A program made the translations under genes and the position numbers. A model generated the notes under the pieces. The model was given only the letters and a program-made list of their open reading frames with translations. It did no database searches and was not told the DNA's origin. A DNA stretch of 7,746 bases, taken from assembly GCA_002438075.1 (NCBI GenBank), contig DJSQ01000184.1:1-7746 (forward strand), in the 5' to 3' direction. Origin of the DNA: Clostridiales bacterium UBA6330 (lineage in GTDB: Bacteria; Bacillota; Clostridia; Oscillospirales; CAG-272). This document shows positions 1 through 4,200 of the stretch, piece after piece (positions within the stretch are counted from its first letter, which is position 1; each line of letters opens with the position of its first letter).

Positions 1-51
1 AACGGGTGCGATAGCCGCACCATTCAAAGCGTTCGCACCTCCCAATTCGAC

Positions 52-134
52 AAAAAACTTCCCCAATGTCCCCGCCACTCCAAAAAAGCGAAACGAATTT
101 CCGCTTCGGAAGTGGCGGGGACATTGGGGAAGTT
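52..134 (-). terminator. Very long intrinsic terminator after typA
   Basis: A perfect 24-bp inverted repeat (56-79 with 111-134) encloses a 31-nt insert that can itself form a small AAGCG/CGCTT hairpin (86-90 with 102-106). Read on the minus strand, the typA direction, the second arm runs straight into a T tract (complement of 52-59), which is the layout of a Rho-independent terminator. On the plus strand no T run follows. The stem is much longer than an ordinary terminator. A separate small hairpin, GGTGCG/CGCACC, lies at 5-21 and has no T run. Nothing else recognisable lies in 1-55. Confidence 0.7.
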
Positions 135-146
135 CTGGGAGGGTCA

Positions 147-209
147 GGGAGGCTTGGAGGGTAGGGGACCCTCTCCGAAAGAGGGTCCCCTGCGCCTCCA
201 AGGTCTTTC
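147..209 (+). repeat. Dispersed hairpin repeat, left copy
   Basis: This is an imperfect palindrome: CTTGGAGG (153-160) pairs with CCTCCAAG (195-202), and AGGGGACCCTCT (163-174) pairs with AGAGGGTCCCCT (180-191) around the loop CCGAA. It is flanked by AGGGAGG on one side and GGTCTTTC on the other. The same unit with the same flanks recurs at the right end of the window (7682-7746) on the opposite strand, so it is a repeat family rather than a chance hairpin. It sits between the typA stop and the long terminator. Read with typA it has no T run, so it is not itself an obvious terminator for that gene. Confidence 0.75.
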
Positions 210-211
210 CC

Positions 212-2056
212 TTACCTCTTCTGCGCCTCCAATTCGCGGCGCTTTTTCATCATTTCCTTCATGCGGAGCTCCGTGTTCAGAATCTTCTTGCGCAAGCGAA
301 TCGACTTTGGCGTGACCTCAATCAGGTCATCATCACCAATGTATTCGATCGCTTCCTCCAGAGAGAAAATGCGGGGAGGGGTCAGAAGCAGCTTTTCGTC
401 CGCACCCGAGGAACGAATCGCCGTCAAGTGCTTCGTCTTGCAGGGGTTCACCGCAATGTCGTCGTACTTCGGGTTCTCACCCACAATCATCCCCTCGTAA
501 ACCTGCGTCTGCGGTCCCACAAACAGCTGCCCGCGGTCCTGCGTGTTGTAAAGCCCGTAACGCGTTGTCTCACCGTTCTCGGACGCAATCAGCGAGCCCG
601 TGTACTTCATCTGAATCTCGCCGCGGTAGGGCGCGTAGCCGTCAAAAATCGTGTTCATCACACCCTCGCCGTGCGTCGCCGTCAGGAACTCCGAACGGTA
701 ACCGAACAGGCAACGGGACGGAATCGAATACTCAATCCGCGTCCGACTTCCGATTGGTGCCATCGACAGCAAATCGCCCTTGCGCTGTCCCAGCTTGTCC
801 ACCACAACGCCAACCATCTCGGTCGGCACGTCCAACGTCACGCGCTCCATCGGCTCCATCTTCTCGCCGTTCACCGTCTTGTACAGCACGCGCGGGTTCG
901 AGCAGGCAAGCTCAAAGCCCTCGCGCCGCATCGTTTCCAGCAGAATCGACAGGTGCATCTCGCCTCTGCCCGCCACGCGGAATTCGTCAGTCGTGTCGCC
1001 GTCCGAAACCCGCAGGGACACGTCCTTGAGCAGCTCGCGGTAGAGACGCTCGCGCAGCTGGCGGGAGGTTACAAACTTGCCCTCCTTGCCCGCGAGCGGG
1101 CTGTCGTTGACCATGAAGGTCATTTCCACGGTCGGCTCGGACACCTTGACAAACTCCAGAGGCTCGGGAGCTGCAGGGGAGGTCAGCGTGTCGCCGATGG
1201 TCACATCGCCCGCACCCGAGAAGCAAACGATGTCACCCACCGTTGCGTTGTCAACGGGCTTGCGCGTCAGACCGTCAATCTGGTAGAGCGAGACAATCTT
1301 CGTTTTCTTCACAGCGCCCGGGTTGTGGTAGTTGCAGACCGCAACCTCGTCACCGACCTTGACTCTGCCGCGGTCAATGCGTCCGATGCCGATTCGCCCC
1401 ACGTATTCGTTGTAGTCAATCGAGGAAACCAACAGCTGGAGCGGTCCGTTCTCGTCCCCCTCGGGTGCGGGAATGTACTCCAGAATCTTGTCAAACAGCG
1501 GGCGCAGATCGGTCCCCGGGACCTTCGGGTCGGTCGTGCAGGTCCCCGCGCGCCCCGAGCAGTAAAGCATCGGGCTGTCCAGCTGCTCGTCATTCGCGCC
1601 GAGGTCCATGAGCAGCTCCAGAATCTCGTCCTCCACCTCGCCAAGCCGCGCGTCTGGCTTGTCAATCTTGTTGATGCAGACGATAATCCGATGGTTCAGG
1701 TCCAGCGCCTTTTGCAGGACGAAACGGGTCTGCGGCATCGGTCCCTCCGCCGCGTCAACCAGCAGGATGACACCGTTCACCATCTTCAGAATCCGCTCCA
1801 CCTCGCCGCCGAAATCCGCGTGCCCGGGGGTGTCGACGATGTTGATTTTCACGCCGTTGTAGTGAACGGCGGTGTTCTTTGCCAAAATGGTGATCCCGCG
1901 CTCCCGTTCCAGATCGCCGGAGTCCATCACACAGGTCACAGTCTCCTGATTGTCGCGGTAGACCCCTCCCTGCTTCAGAAGTCCGTCCACCAGCGTGGTC
2001 TTGCCGTGGTCAACGTGTGCAATAATGGCTACATTTCTCAAATCTTCTCGGATCAC
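212..2056 (-). CDS. typA: Translational GTPase TypA/BipA
   Basis: TypA/BipA is a ribosome-associated translation-factor GTPase, related to EF-G and LepA, involved in ribosome assembly and in stress and cold adaptation; it acts in the cytosol. The 614-residue product has the family's full length. Visible GTPase motifs are G1 AHVDHGKT (13-20), G2 RERGIT (51-56), G3 DTPGH (75-79), G4 NKID (129-132) and a G5-like SGR (167-169). Beta-barrel domain II and EF-G-like domains III and V follow, then the TypA-specific C-terminal domain with a lysine/arginine-rich tail. The start is GTG, chosen because AGGGAG (complement of 2063-2068) lies 6 nt upstream and the protein begins as usual for the family, with the P-loop about 12 residues in. 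The gene is transcribed alone, with its own promoter and a strong terminator. It appears intact. Confidence 0.98.
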   Translation of the reverse strand: MIREDLRNVAIIAHVDHGKTTLVDGLLKQGGVYRDNQETVTCVMDSGDLERERGITILAKNTAVHYNGVKINIVDTPGHADFGGEVERILKMVNGVILLVDAAEGPMPQTRFVLQKALDLNHRIIVCINKIDKPDARLGEVEDEILELLMDLGANDEQLDSPMLYCSGRAGTCTTDPKVPGTDLRPLFDKILEYIPAPEGDENGPLQLLVSSIDYNEYVGRIGIGRIDRGRVKVGDEVAVCNYHNPGAVKKTKIVSLYQIDGLTRKPVDNATVGDIVCFSGAGDVTIGDTLTSPAAPEPLEFVKVSEPTVEMTFMVNDSPLAGKEGKFVTSRQLRERLYRELLKDVSLRVSDGDTTDEFRVAGRGEMHLSILLETMRREGFELACSNPRVLYKTVNGEKMEPMERVTLDVPTEMVGVVVDKLGQRKGDLLSMAPIGSRTRIEYSIPSRCLFGYRSEFLTATHGEGVMNTIFDGYAPYRGEIQMKYTGSLIASENGETTRYGLYNTQDRGQLFVGPQTQVYEGMIVGENPKYDDIAVNPCKTKHLTAIRSSGADEKLLLTPPRIFSLEEAIEYIGDDDLIEVTPKSIRLRKKILNTELRMKEMMKKRRELEAQKR

Positions 2057-2096
2057 TTTTTTCTCCCTCTTTCTCCGGCTCGGAAATTAACATATT

Positions 2097-2126
2097 ATTA
2101 TACCATATCGAAAAGACAAAATAAAA
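2097..2126 (-). promoter_or_regulatory. Probable typA promoter (extended -10)
   Basis: On the minus strand TATAAT (complement of 2097-2102) is preceded by TGG, giving an extended -10 element. The -35 region at 17-18 bp (around 2120-2126) is only T-rich (TTTATT) and is a weak match. The leader to the GTG start would be about 35 nt. The -35 region overlaps the T-rich end of the upstream XRE-gene terminator. Confidence 0.6.
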
Positions 2127-2169
2127 GCGGATTTTTTCACGATGTTTTACGCCTGAAAAAGCCGCTTTT
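2115..2169 (-). terminator. Terminator of the XRE regulator gene (probably bidirectional)
   Basis: CCGCTTTT (2162-2169) pairs with AAAAGCGG (2123-2130), and TGAAAAA (2154-2160) pairs with the TTTTTTCA run (2132-2139), with a small internal mismatch and a 14-nt loop. Read on the minus strand the hairpin ends in TTTTATTTTG, an intrinsic-terminator tail. The plus strand also ends in a T5 run. It lies about 20 bp after the XRE stop codon. Confidence 0.65.
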
Positions 2170-2190
2170 TGTGCAATGTCTCGAAATCGC

Positions 2191-2397
2191 TCAAGGGTAG
2201 GGGCGGCGCTCCTCGGTGAGCCCGAGGATATAGTCGGTGGAGGTGTGATAAAAGCGCGCAAGGGCAATCAGAACGCCGAGCGGCAGCTGGCGCTGACCGT
2301 TCTCGTATTGGGAATAGGTGTTCTGGCGGATGTGCAGAAACGCCGCAAGCTCGCTCTGTGTCAGATCGCGGTCCTCCCGCAGGTCACGGATTCGCAT
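2191..2397 (-). CDS. Small XRE/Cro-type HTH transcriptional regulator
   Basis: This is a single-domain DNA-binding protein of the XRE/Cro-C1 family, 68 residues from the chosen start. The helix-turn-helix fold is clear: LTQSELAAFL (12-21) is the first helix pair, and the segment with NTYSQYENGQRQLP (about 26-39) is the recognition helix and its flank, followed by LIALARFYHTSTDYILGL, the typical end of the domain. There is no effector or oligomerisation domain. The ATG at 2397 is preferred over an upstream in-frame start at 2451 because AGGAG (complement of 2406-2410) sits 8 nt before it, and because the longer form would run through the promoter and operator region. The gene is divergent from the zinc-ribbon membrane protein gene, and paired palindromes lie between them. 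By analogy with such pairs it probably represses its own gene and the neighbour; the target is inferred, not shown. Confidence 0.9.
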   Translation of the reverse strand: MRIRDLREDRDLTQSELAAFLHIRQNTYSQYENGQRQLPLGVLIALARFYHTSTDYILGLTEERRPYP

Positions 2398-2434
2398 ACT
2401 GTTTTCTCCTGTCTTTTCAAAAAAATACAAGAGT

Positions 2435-2463
2435 ATTATAGTAAATCTCACTTTGAGATATTG
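2435..2463 (-). promoter_or_regulatory. Probable promoter of the XRE regulator gene
   Basis: TATAAT on the minus strand (complement of 2435-2440) lies about 38 bp upstream of the ATG. The -35 region is degenerate (CAATAT at a 17-bp spacing). The promoter region contains the first operator-like palindrome (2445-2459), between its -10 and -35, which fits autoregulation. Confidence 0.55.
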
Positions 2464-2484
2464 ACAAATATCTCATTTTGTGAT
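2445..2484. promoter_or_regulatory. Paired operator palindromes between divergent genes
   Basis: Two similar dyads are seen: ATCTCA-CTT-TGAGAT (2445-2459, perfect) and ATCTCA-TTT-TGTGAT (2470-2484, one mismatch), with centres 25 bp apart. The inner halves also form a perfect 9-bp inverted repeat (TGAGATATT at 2454-2462 with AATATCTCA at 2467-2475) around GACA. Together they cover the -35, spacer and part of the -10 of the rightward promoter and the spacer of the leftward one. This is the expected layout for an XRE-family repressor binding as cooperating dimers. That the neighbouring regulator is the ligand is inference from position. Confidence 0.7.
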
Positions 2485-2489
2485 ATAAT
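2461..2489 (+). promoter_or_regulatory. Consensus promoter of the zinc-ribbon protein gene
   Basis: TTGACA (2461-2466), a 17-bp spacer and TATAAT (2484-2489) are exact sigma-A consensus, with an extended -10 TG (2481-2482). Such a strong promoter covered by palindromes implies tight repression in the ground state. The ribosome-binding site AAGGAG is at 2507-2512. Confidence 0.85.
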
Positions 2490-2522
2490 GGAGGTACAAA
2501 ATCAAAAAGGAGTGTGCAATCA

Positions 2523-2873
2523 ATGAAATTTTGCCCATATTGCGGCGCAAAGCTACCGAGTGAGAACACAGATTTTTGTATCAAATGCGGGAGATATTTC
2601 ACAGACAGAAATCTCGCCGCGAAGTCTACAGATGCGAACTGCGCAAAATCAATTGCGATTCTGAGCTTTTTCCTGCCGGAACTGGGGTTTATTCTGGGCA
2701 TTGTTTTGATTGCAACAGGCTACAGCGAACTCGGGAGAAGCGCATTGCGCAGTGCAGGAATCTCGCTTATTATACGCGTTGCAATTGCGGTTATCCTACT
2801 TTTAATCTTTATCCCGTGTTATTTCTCCGAGGTGTTGACAAGGCTGTTTGAAGTCAAACAAAGCGCAGGATGA
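2523..2873 (+). CDS. Zinc-ribbon membrane protein of unknown function
   Basis: The 116-residue product has an N-terminal zinc ribbon with two CxxC knuckles, C4-x2-C7 and C19-x2-C22 (motifs FCPYCGAKLP and FCIKCGRYF), of the zinc_ribbon_2 / zinc-ribbon type. Two strongly hydrophobic segments follow at about 43-66 and 79-101, probably transmembrane helices, and a short polar tail. Such small proteins are common in Firmicutes, but no reaction can be assigned. The ATG at 2523 is chosen because AAGGAG lies 10 nt upstream; an in-frame GTG at 2514 would overlap the ribosome-binding site. It is monocistronic, with an operator-covered consensus promoter before it and a terminator 4 bp after its stop. 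The divergent XRE gene is its likely regulator (inference). Codon use is more AT-rich than in typA or alr. Confidence 0.85.
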   Translation: MKFCPYCGAKLPSENTDFCIKCGRYFTDRNLAAKSTDANCAKSIAILSFFLPELGFILGIVLIATGYSELGRSALRSAGISLIIRVAIAVILLLIFIPCYFSEVLTRLFEVKQSAG

Positions 2874-2877
2874 TAAA

Positions 2878-2911
2878 AAAACAGGACATTTTCAAAAAAA
2901 TGTCCTGTTTT
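2878..2911 (+). terminator. Intrinsic terminator of the zinc-ribbon protein gene
   Basis: A perfect 15-bp inverted repeat (2878-2892 with 2897-2911, core CAGGACA/TGTCCTG, A and T runs at the ends, loop CAAA) begins 4 bp after the stop codon and ends in a T run. A runs on the other side make it potentially bidirectional. It insulates this gene from the tRNA promoter that follows directly. Confidence 0.9.
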
Positions 2912-2914
2912 CTC

Positions 2915-2943
2915 TTGACAGACGGGAAGTTTTGGTGTATAAT
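2915..2943 (+). promoter_or_regulatory. Consensus promoter of tRNA-Gly
   Basis: TTGACA (2915-2920), a 17-bp spacer and TATAAT (2938-2943) match the sigma-A consensus exactly. The predicted start lies about 8-9 nt before the mature 5' end at 2959, so the 5' leader is very short. Confidence 0.9.
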
Positions 2944-2958
2944 AAGGGAGTAGCAAAT

Positions 2959-3032
2959 GCAGATGTAACTCAATGGCAGAGTGTCCGCTTCCCAAGCCGA
3001 ATACGCGGGTTCGATTCCCGTCATCTGCTCCA
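2959..3032 (+). tRNA. tRNA-Gly (anticodon CCC)
   Basis: The cloverleaf can be folded by eye. The acceptor stem GCAGATG/CATCTGC is perfect, with discriminator T and CCA encoded in the DNA. The D arm is ACTC/GAGT with the loop AATGGCA. The anticodon loop TTCCCAA gives anticodon CCC, which reads GGG glycine codons. The T arm GCGGG/CCCGT carries the loop TTCGATT and ends in a G-T pair. The anticodon stem TCCGC/GCCGA has one C-C mismatch at the middle pair (29-41). The rest resembles bacterial tRNA-Gly(CCC). The gene stands alone with its own promoter and terminator. Reverse-strand reading of this gene gives the familiar spurious peptide containing MTGIEPAYSAWEADTLPLSY. Confidence 0.95.
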
Positions 3033-3075
3033 AAGAAGCCGCGCATCCCCTGTGGGGATGCGCGGCTTCTTTTGT
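3032..3075 (+). terminator. Intrinsic terminator of tRNA-Gly
   Basis: A 19-bp perfect stem (3032-3050 with 3054-3072), GC-rich with GCCGCGCATCCCC as core, has a TGT loop and is followed by TTTTG. The stem starts on the last A of the encoded CCA. It also ends in a short T run on the minus strand and may stop read-through from the convergent hicAB operon. Confidence 0.92.
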
Positions 3076-3218
3076 AACCGATATAGAATCAGAACCCTCT
3101 TCGCCACTTGGCGGAAGAGAATGTGCGGTTGTACCACTTGCCGGCTCGCTCTTCTTTTGCCGCACATTTCGGTTCTGATTTCCTGTCGCCTTCTCTTTGG
3201 CAACCGATATGGAATCAG
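3076..3218. repeat. Nested inverted-repeat element flanked by 17-bp direct repeats
   Basis: AACCGATAT(A/G)GAATCAG occurs at 3076-3092 and again at 3202-3218 (16 of 17 identical). Between them AATCAGAACC (3087-3096) pairs with GGTTCTGATT (3171-3180). Inside this are a hairpin CTCTTCGCCA/TGGCGGAAGAG (3097-3119) and a second stem AATGTGCGG/CCGCACATT (3120-3128 with 3160-3168). The result is a three-way, branched fold on either strand. No convincing gene is present in 3076-3229. It lies between the tRNA terminator and the end of hicB; it could be a small dispersed repeat, a structured RNA or the 3' region of the hicAB message. No function can be assigned. Confidence 0.6.
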
Positions 3219-3229
3219 CGGTCTGTTTT

Positions 3230-3571
3230 TCAATGTCTGACGTTTACATACTGTGATATCGCCTGCTCGACCGCTTGGTTGAGTGTTGTCCCATTCTGCA
3301 TTGCAAGCGTTGCAATCGCCCGATGCAGGGTCGGGTCAATCCTGACATTGAAGGTTCCCTTATAGGTTTTTTCGGGTGTTTTTCCGACCTCCTCGCAAAA
3401 TGCAAGGTAGTCATCAACCGCATCGTGAAAGGCATCCTCTATCCCTTCAATTTTCTCGCTCTCAAAGGTTACAAGGTCGTTGATGCCATCGATTTTTCCA
3501 TAAAGCACCTTATCCTCTGCGGAGTATTCAATGTTTGCGGAATATCCCTTGTATTGCAATGTGTTCGTCAT
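3230..3571 (-). CDS. hicB: Type II antitoxin, HicB family
   Basis: HicB binds and neutralises the HicA RNase and, with it, represses the operon. The 113-residue product has the family's two parts: an N-terminal partial RNase-H-like HicB fold (YKGYSANIEYSAEDKVLYG, then GIEDAFHDAVDDYLAFCEEVGK, about residues 7-64) and a C-terminal ribbon-helix-helix/Arc-like DNA-binding segment (GTFNVRIDPTLHRAIATLA to about 110). The ATG overlaps the hicA stop codon (shared ATGA, 3568-3571), so translation is probably coupled, with toxin first and antitoxin second. An AGGTGA motif inside the end of hicA can serve as ribosome-binding site. The partner subfamily (YKGYxAxIEY HicB with GSRV-type HicA) is a well-known pairing. 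No clear terminator follows directly. Confidence 0.93.
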   Translation of the reverse strand: MTNTLQYKGYSANIEYSAEDKVLYGKIDGINDLVTFESEKIEGIEDAFHDAVDDYLAFCEEVGKTPEKTYKGTFNVRIDPTLHRAIATLAMQNGTTLNQAVEQAISQYVNVRH

Positions 3572-3828
3572 GATAAATCACCTGCGCTTTCCAAAATGGA
3601 TTTCAATTCTCTTACAGCATATGCTTGCATGGTCGACTGCGGGTGCGGCTTGTGGAGCATAATCACCCGATTGTCGGACGCTCGGAAAAAGCAAACACGG
3701 GACCCCGATGTTTTGCCTTTGTTGCTTTCCCGAAAGCCCAGCCTTGTCAATAGGGCGCGTGCTTCATCATAAGTATAATCCTTTGGACAGGCTCGTATTC
3801 TGTCCTTTGCTTTTTCCAATTGGCTCAT
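3568..3828 (-). CDS. hicA: Type II toxin, HicA family (probable mRNA interferase)
   Basis: HicA toxins are small double-stranded-RNA-binding-fold proteins that cleave mRNA and arrest growth until neutralised by HicB. This product is 86 residues. It shows the dsRBD-like order: helix DEARALLTRLGF (21-32), the strand motif TSGSRVCFF (40-48), then VIMLHKPHPQS (55-65) and the C-terminal helix VRELKSILESAG (72-83). It belongs to the longer GSRV/HKPHP branch, in which the GSH of classical HicA is GSR (42-44). The start at 3828 is set by AGGAG 6 nt upstream (complement of 3835-3839); a longer frame back to 3984 would cross the promoter. It is first gene of a two-gene operon with a 4-nt overlap with hicB. 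Activity is inferred from the family. Confidence 0.92.
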   Translation of the reverse strand: MSQLEKAKDRIRACPKDYTYDEARALLTRLGFRESNKGKTSGSRVCFFRASDNRVIMLHKPHPQSTMQAYAVRELKSILESAGDLS

Positions 3829-3838
3829 GTTGTTCTCC

Positions 3839-3859
3839 TGCAACTGACTTCCAGTTGCA
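3839..3859. promoter_or_regulatory. Palindromic operator of hicAB
   Basis: TGCAACTG-ACTTC-CAGTTGCA is a perfect 8-bp dyad between the -10 box and the ribosome-binding site, over the predicted transcription start. Its position fits autorepression by HicB or the HicAB complex through the ribbon-helix-helix domain. In RNA it can form a hairpin just before the hicA ribosome-binding site, an alternative or additional role. Confidence 0.7.
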
Positions 3860-3887
3860 TTATAGCACAAATACAGAATTTTGTCAA
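3859..3887 (-). promoter_or_regulatory. Consensus promoter of hicAB
   Basis: On the minus strand TTGACA (complement of 3882-3887), a 17-bp spacer and TATAAT (complement of 3859-3864) match the consensus exactly, with TGC giving an extended -10. The leader to the hicA ATG is only about 24 nt. Confidence 0.88.
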
Positions 3888-3890
3888 GAG

Positions 3891-3987
3891 CTTTTGCAAA
3901 AAAAACGGAAAGCTCACACGTTGAACTGCGCCAAAGCGGGCAGTCTGCCTCGGTGGTTTCACGCTTCAACGGATTTTTTCGCAAAAG
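3891..3987. repeat. Nested imperfect inverted repeat between the two toxin-antitoxin modules
   Basis: CTTTTGC plus an A6 run (3891-3903) pairs with a T6 run, one C, then GCAAAAG (3974-3987). Within it GTTGAA (3920-3925) pairs with TTCAAC (3965-3970), and a central GGCAG-T-CTGCC hairpin is present. The whole stretch between the hicAB promoter and the antisense-RNA promoter folds as one long imperfect hairpin about 97 nt long. No gene is seen. It may be a small non-coding repeat or a transcription barrier between divergent promoters; function unknown. Confidence 0.5.
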
Positions 3988-3990
3988 GGG

Positions 3991-4018
3991 TTGACATTTT
4001 CCGAAAATGTGCTATAAT
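3991..4018 (+). promoter_or_regulatory. Strong promoter of the antisense (antitoxin) RNA
   Basis: TTGACA (3991-3996), a 16-bp spacer and TATAAT (4013-4018), with an extended -10 TGC (4010-4012), form a near-ideal promoter. There is no start codon with a ribosome-binding site in a real gene downstream; the transcript meets a terminator about 85 nt later. The spacer is a perfect palindrome, ACATTTTC-C-GAAAATGT (3994-4010). Confidence 0.8.
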
Positions 4019-4024
4019 AAAAAT

Positions 4025-4112
4025 ACGAGGAAACACCGGCGACGGTTACTCCCTCAAATTAGCAGAAATAACCGCCAATTCGTGGAAAGTTTGGGCGGTT
4101 ATTTCTTTTTGT
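4025..4112 (+). ncRNA. Predicted antisense antitoxin RNA of a type I toxin-antitoxin pair
   Basis: A short RNA of about 88 nt is predicted from a consensus promoter (start near 4025) to a terminator ending near 4110-4112. It has no convincing coding capacity. Its 3' half is complementary to the 3' end of the convergent toxin message, including the stop codon and last four codons (NKKK). This tail-to-tail overlap is the arrangement known for txpA/RatA-type pairs of Bacillus, where the antisense RNA base-pairs with the toxin mRNA and triggers its decay. A segment TAACCGCC (4069-4076) could pair either with the terminator arm or with an upstream GGCG...CGGTTA region (4038-4048), giving alternative folds. 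Ends and function are inferred; no homologue was checked. Confidence 0.65.
4065..4110 (+). terminator. Terminator of the antisense RNA, overlapping the toxin 3' end
   Basis: GAAATAACCGCC (4065-4076) pairs perfectly with GGCGGTTATTTC (4094-4105) around a 17-nt loop, followed by T5 (4106-4110). On the minus strand the same stem lies just after the toxin stop codon, but is followed by TGCTAATTTG rather than a clean T run, so it would be a weaker terminator for the toxin message. Confidence 0.8.
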
Positions 4113-4200
4113 TGAATGACAGAATGATGAAAATCGTTGAAATCAACGACAGTACAACGCCGGAGAACTGCATCAGCTGTTCAAAGGTTATGTAATTCAT
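4099..4200 (-). CDS. Putative holin-like type I toxin (TxpA/BsrG-like small membrane peptide)
   Basis: This 33-residue peptide is too short for most gene finders. It starts MNYITFEQLMQF, continues with a single hydrophobic helix (GVVLSLISTIFIILSF, about 14-29), and ends in NKKK. The pattern, a short tyrosine/glutamate-containing head, one membrane helix and a lysine tail, is that of the putative holin-like toxin family (Hol_Tox) that includes TxpA and BsrG, which damage the membrane or envelope when over-produced. An almost perfect Shine-Dalgarno GGAGGTGA lies directly before the ATG at 4200. The frame is open upstream to 4455, but that part runs through a GC-rich structured leader and is unlikely to be translated. 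A strong promoter at 4414-4442 drives it, and an antisense RNA gene faces its 3' end. The toxin assignment rests on pattern and context. Confidence 0.75.
   Translation of the reverse strand: MNYITFEQLMQFSGVVLSLISTIFIILSFNKKK

Noticed and set aside
428..2200. Long (590-codon) plus-strand ORF antisense to typA
   Set aside because: It is the mirror frame of a GC-rich conserved gene; its product is Arg/His/Val-rich with no family pattern, while the opposite frame is unmistakable TypA.
2854..3165. Minus-strand ORF with the peptide MTGIEPAYSAWEADTLPLSY
   Set aside because: This is the well-known spurious translation of the reverse strand of a tRNA gene; the tRNA explains the sequence.
3033..3230. 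tRNA 3' end as an integration (att) site
   Set aside because: No second copy of the tRNA 3' end and no integrase were seen; the direct repeats at 3076 and 3202 are not derived from the tRNA.
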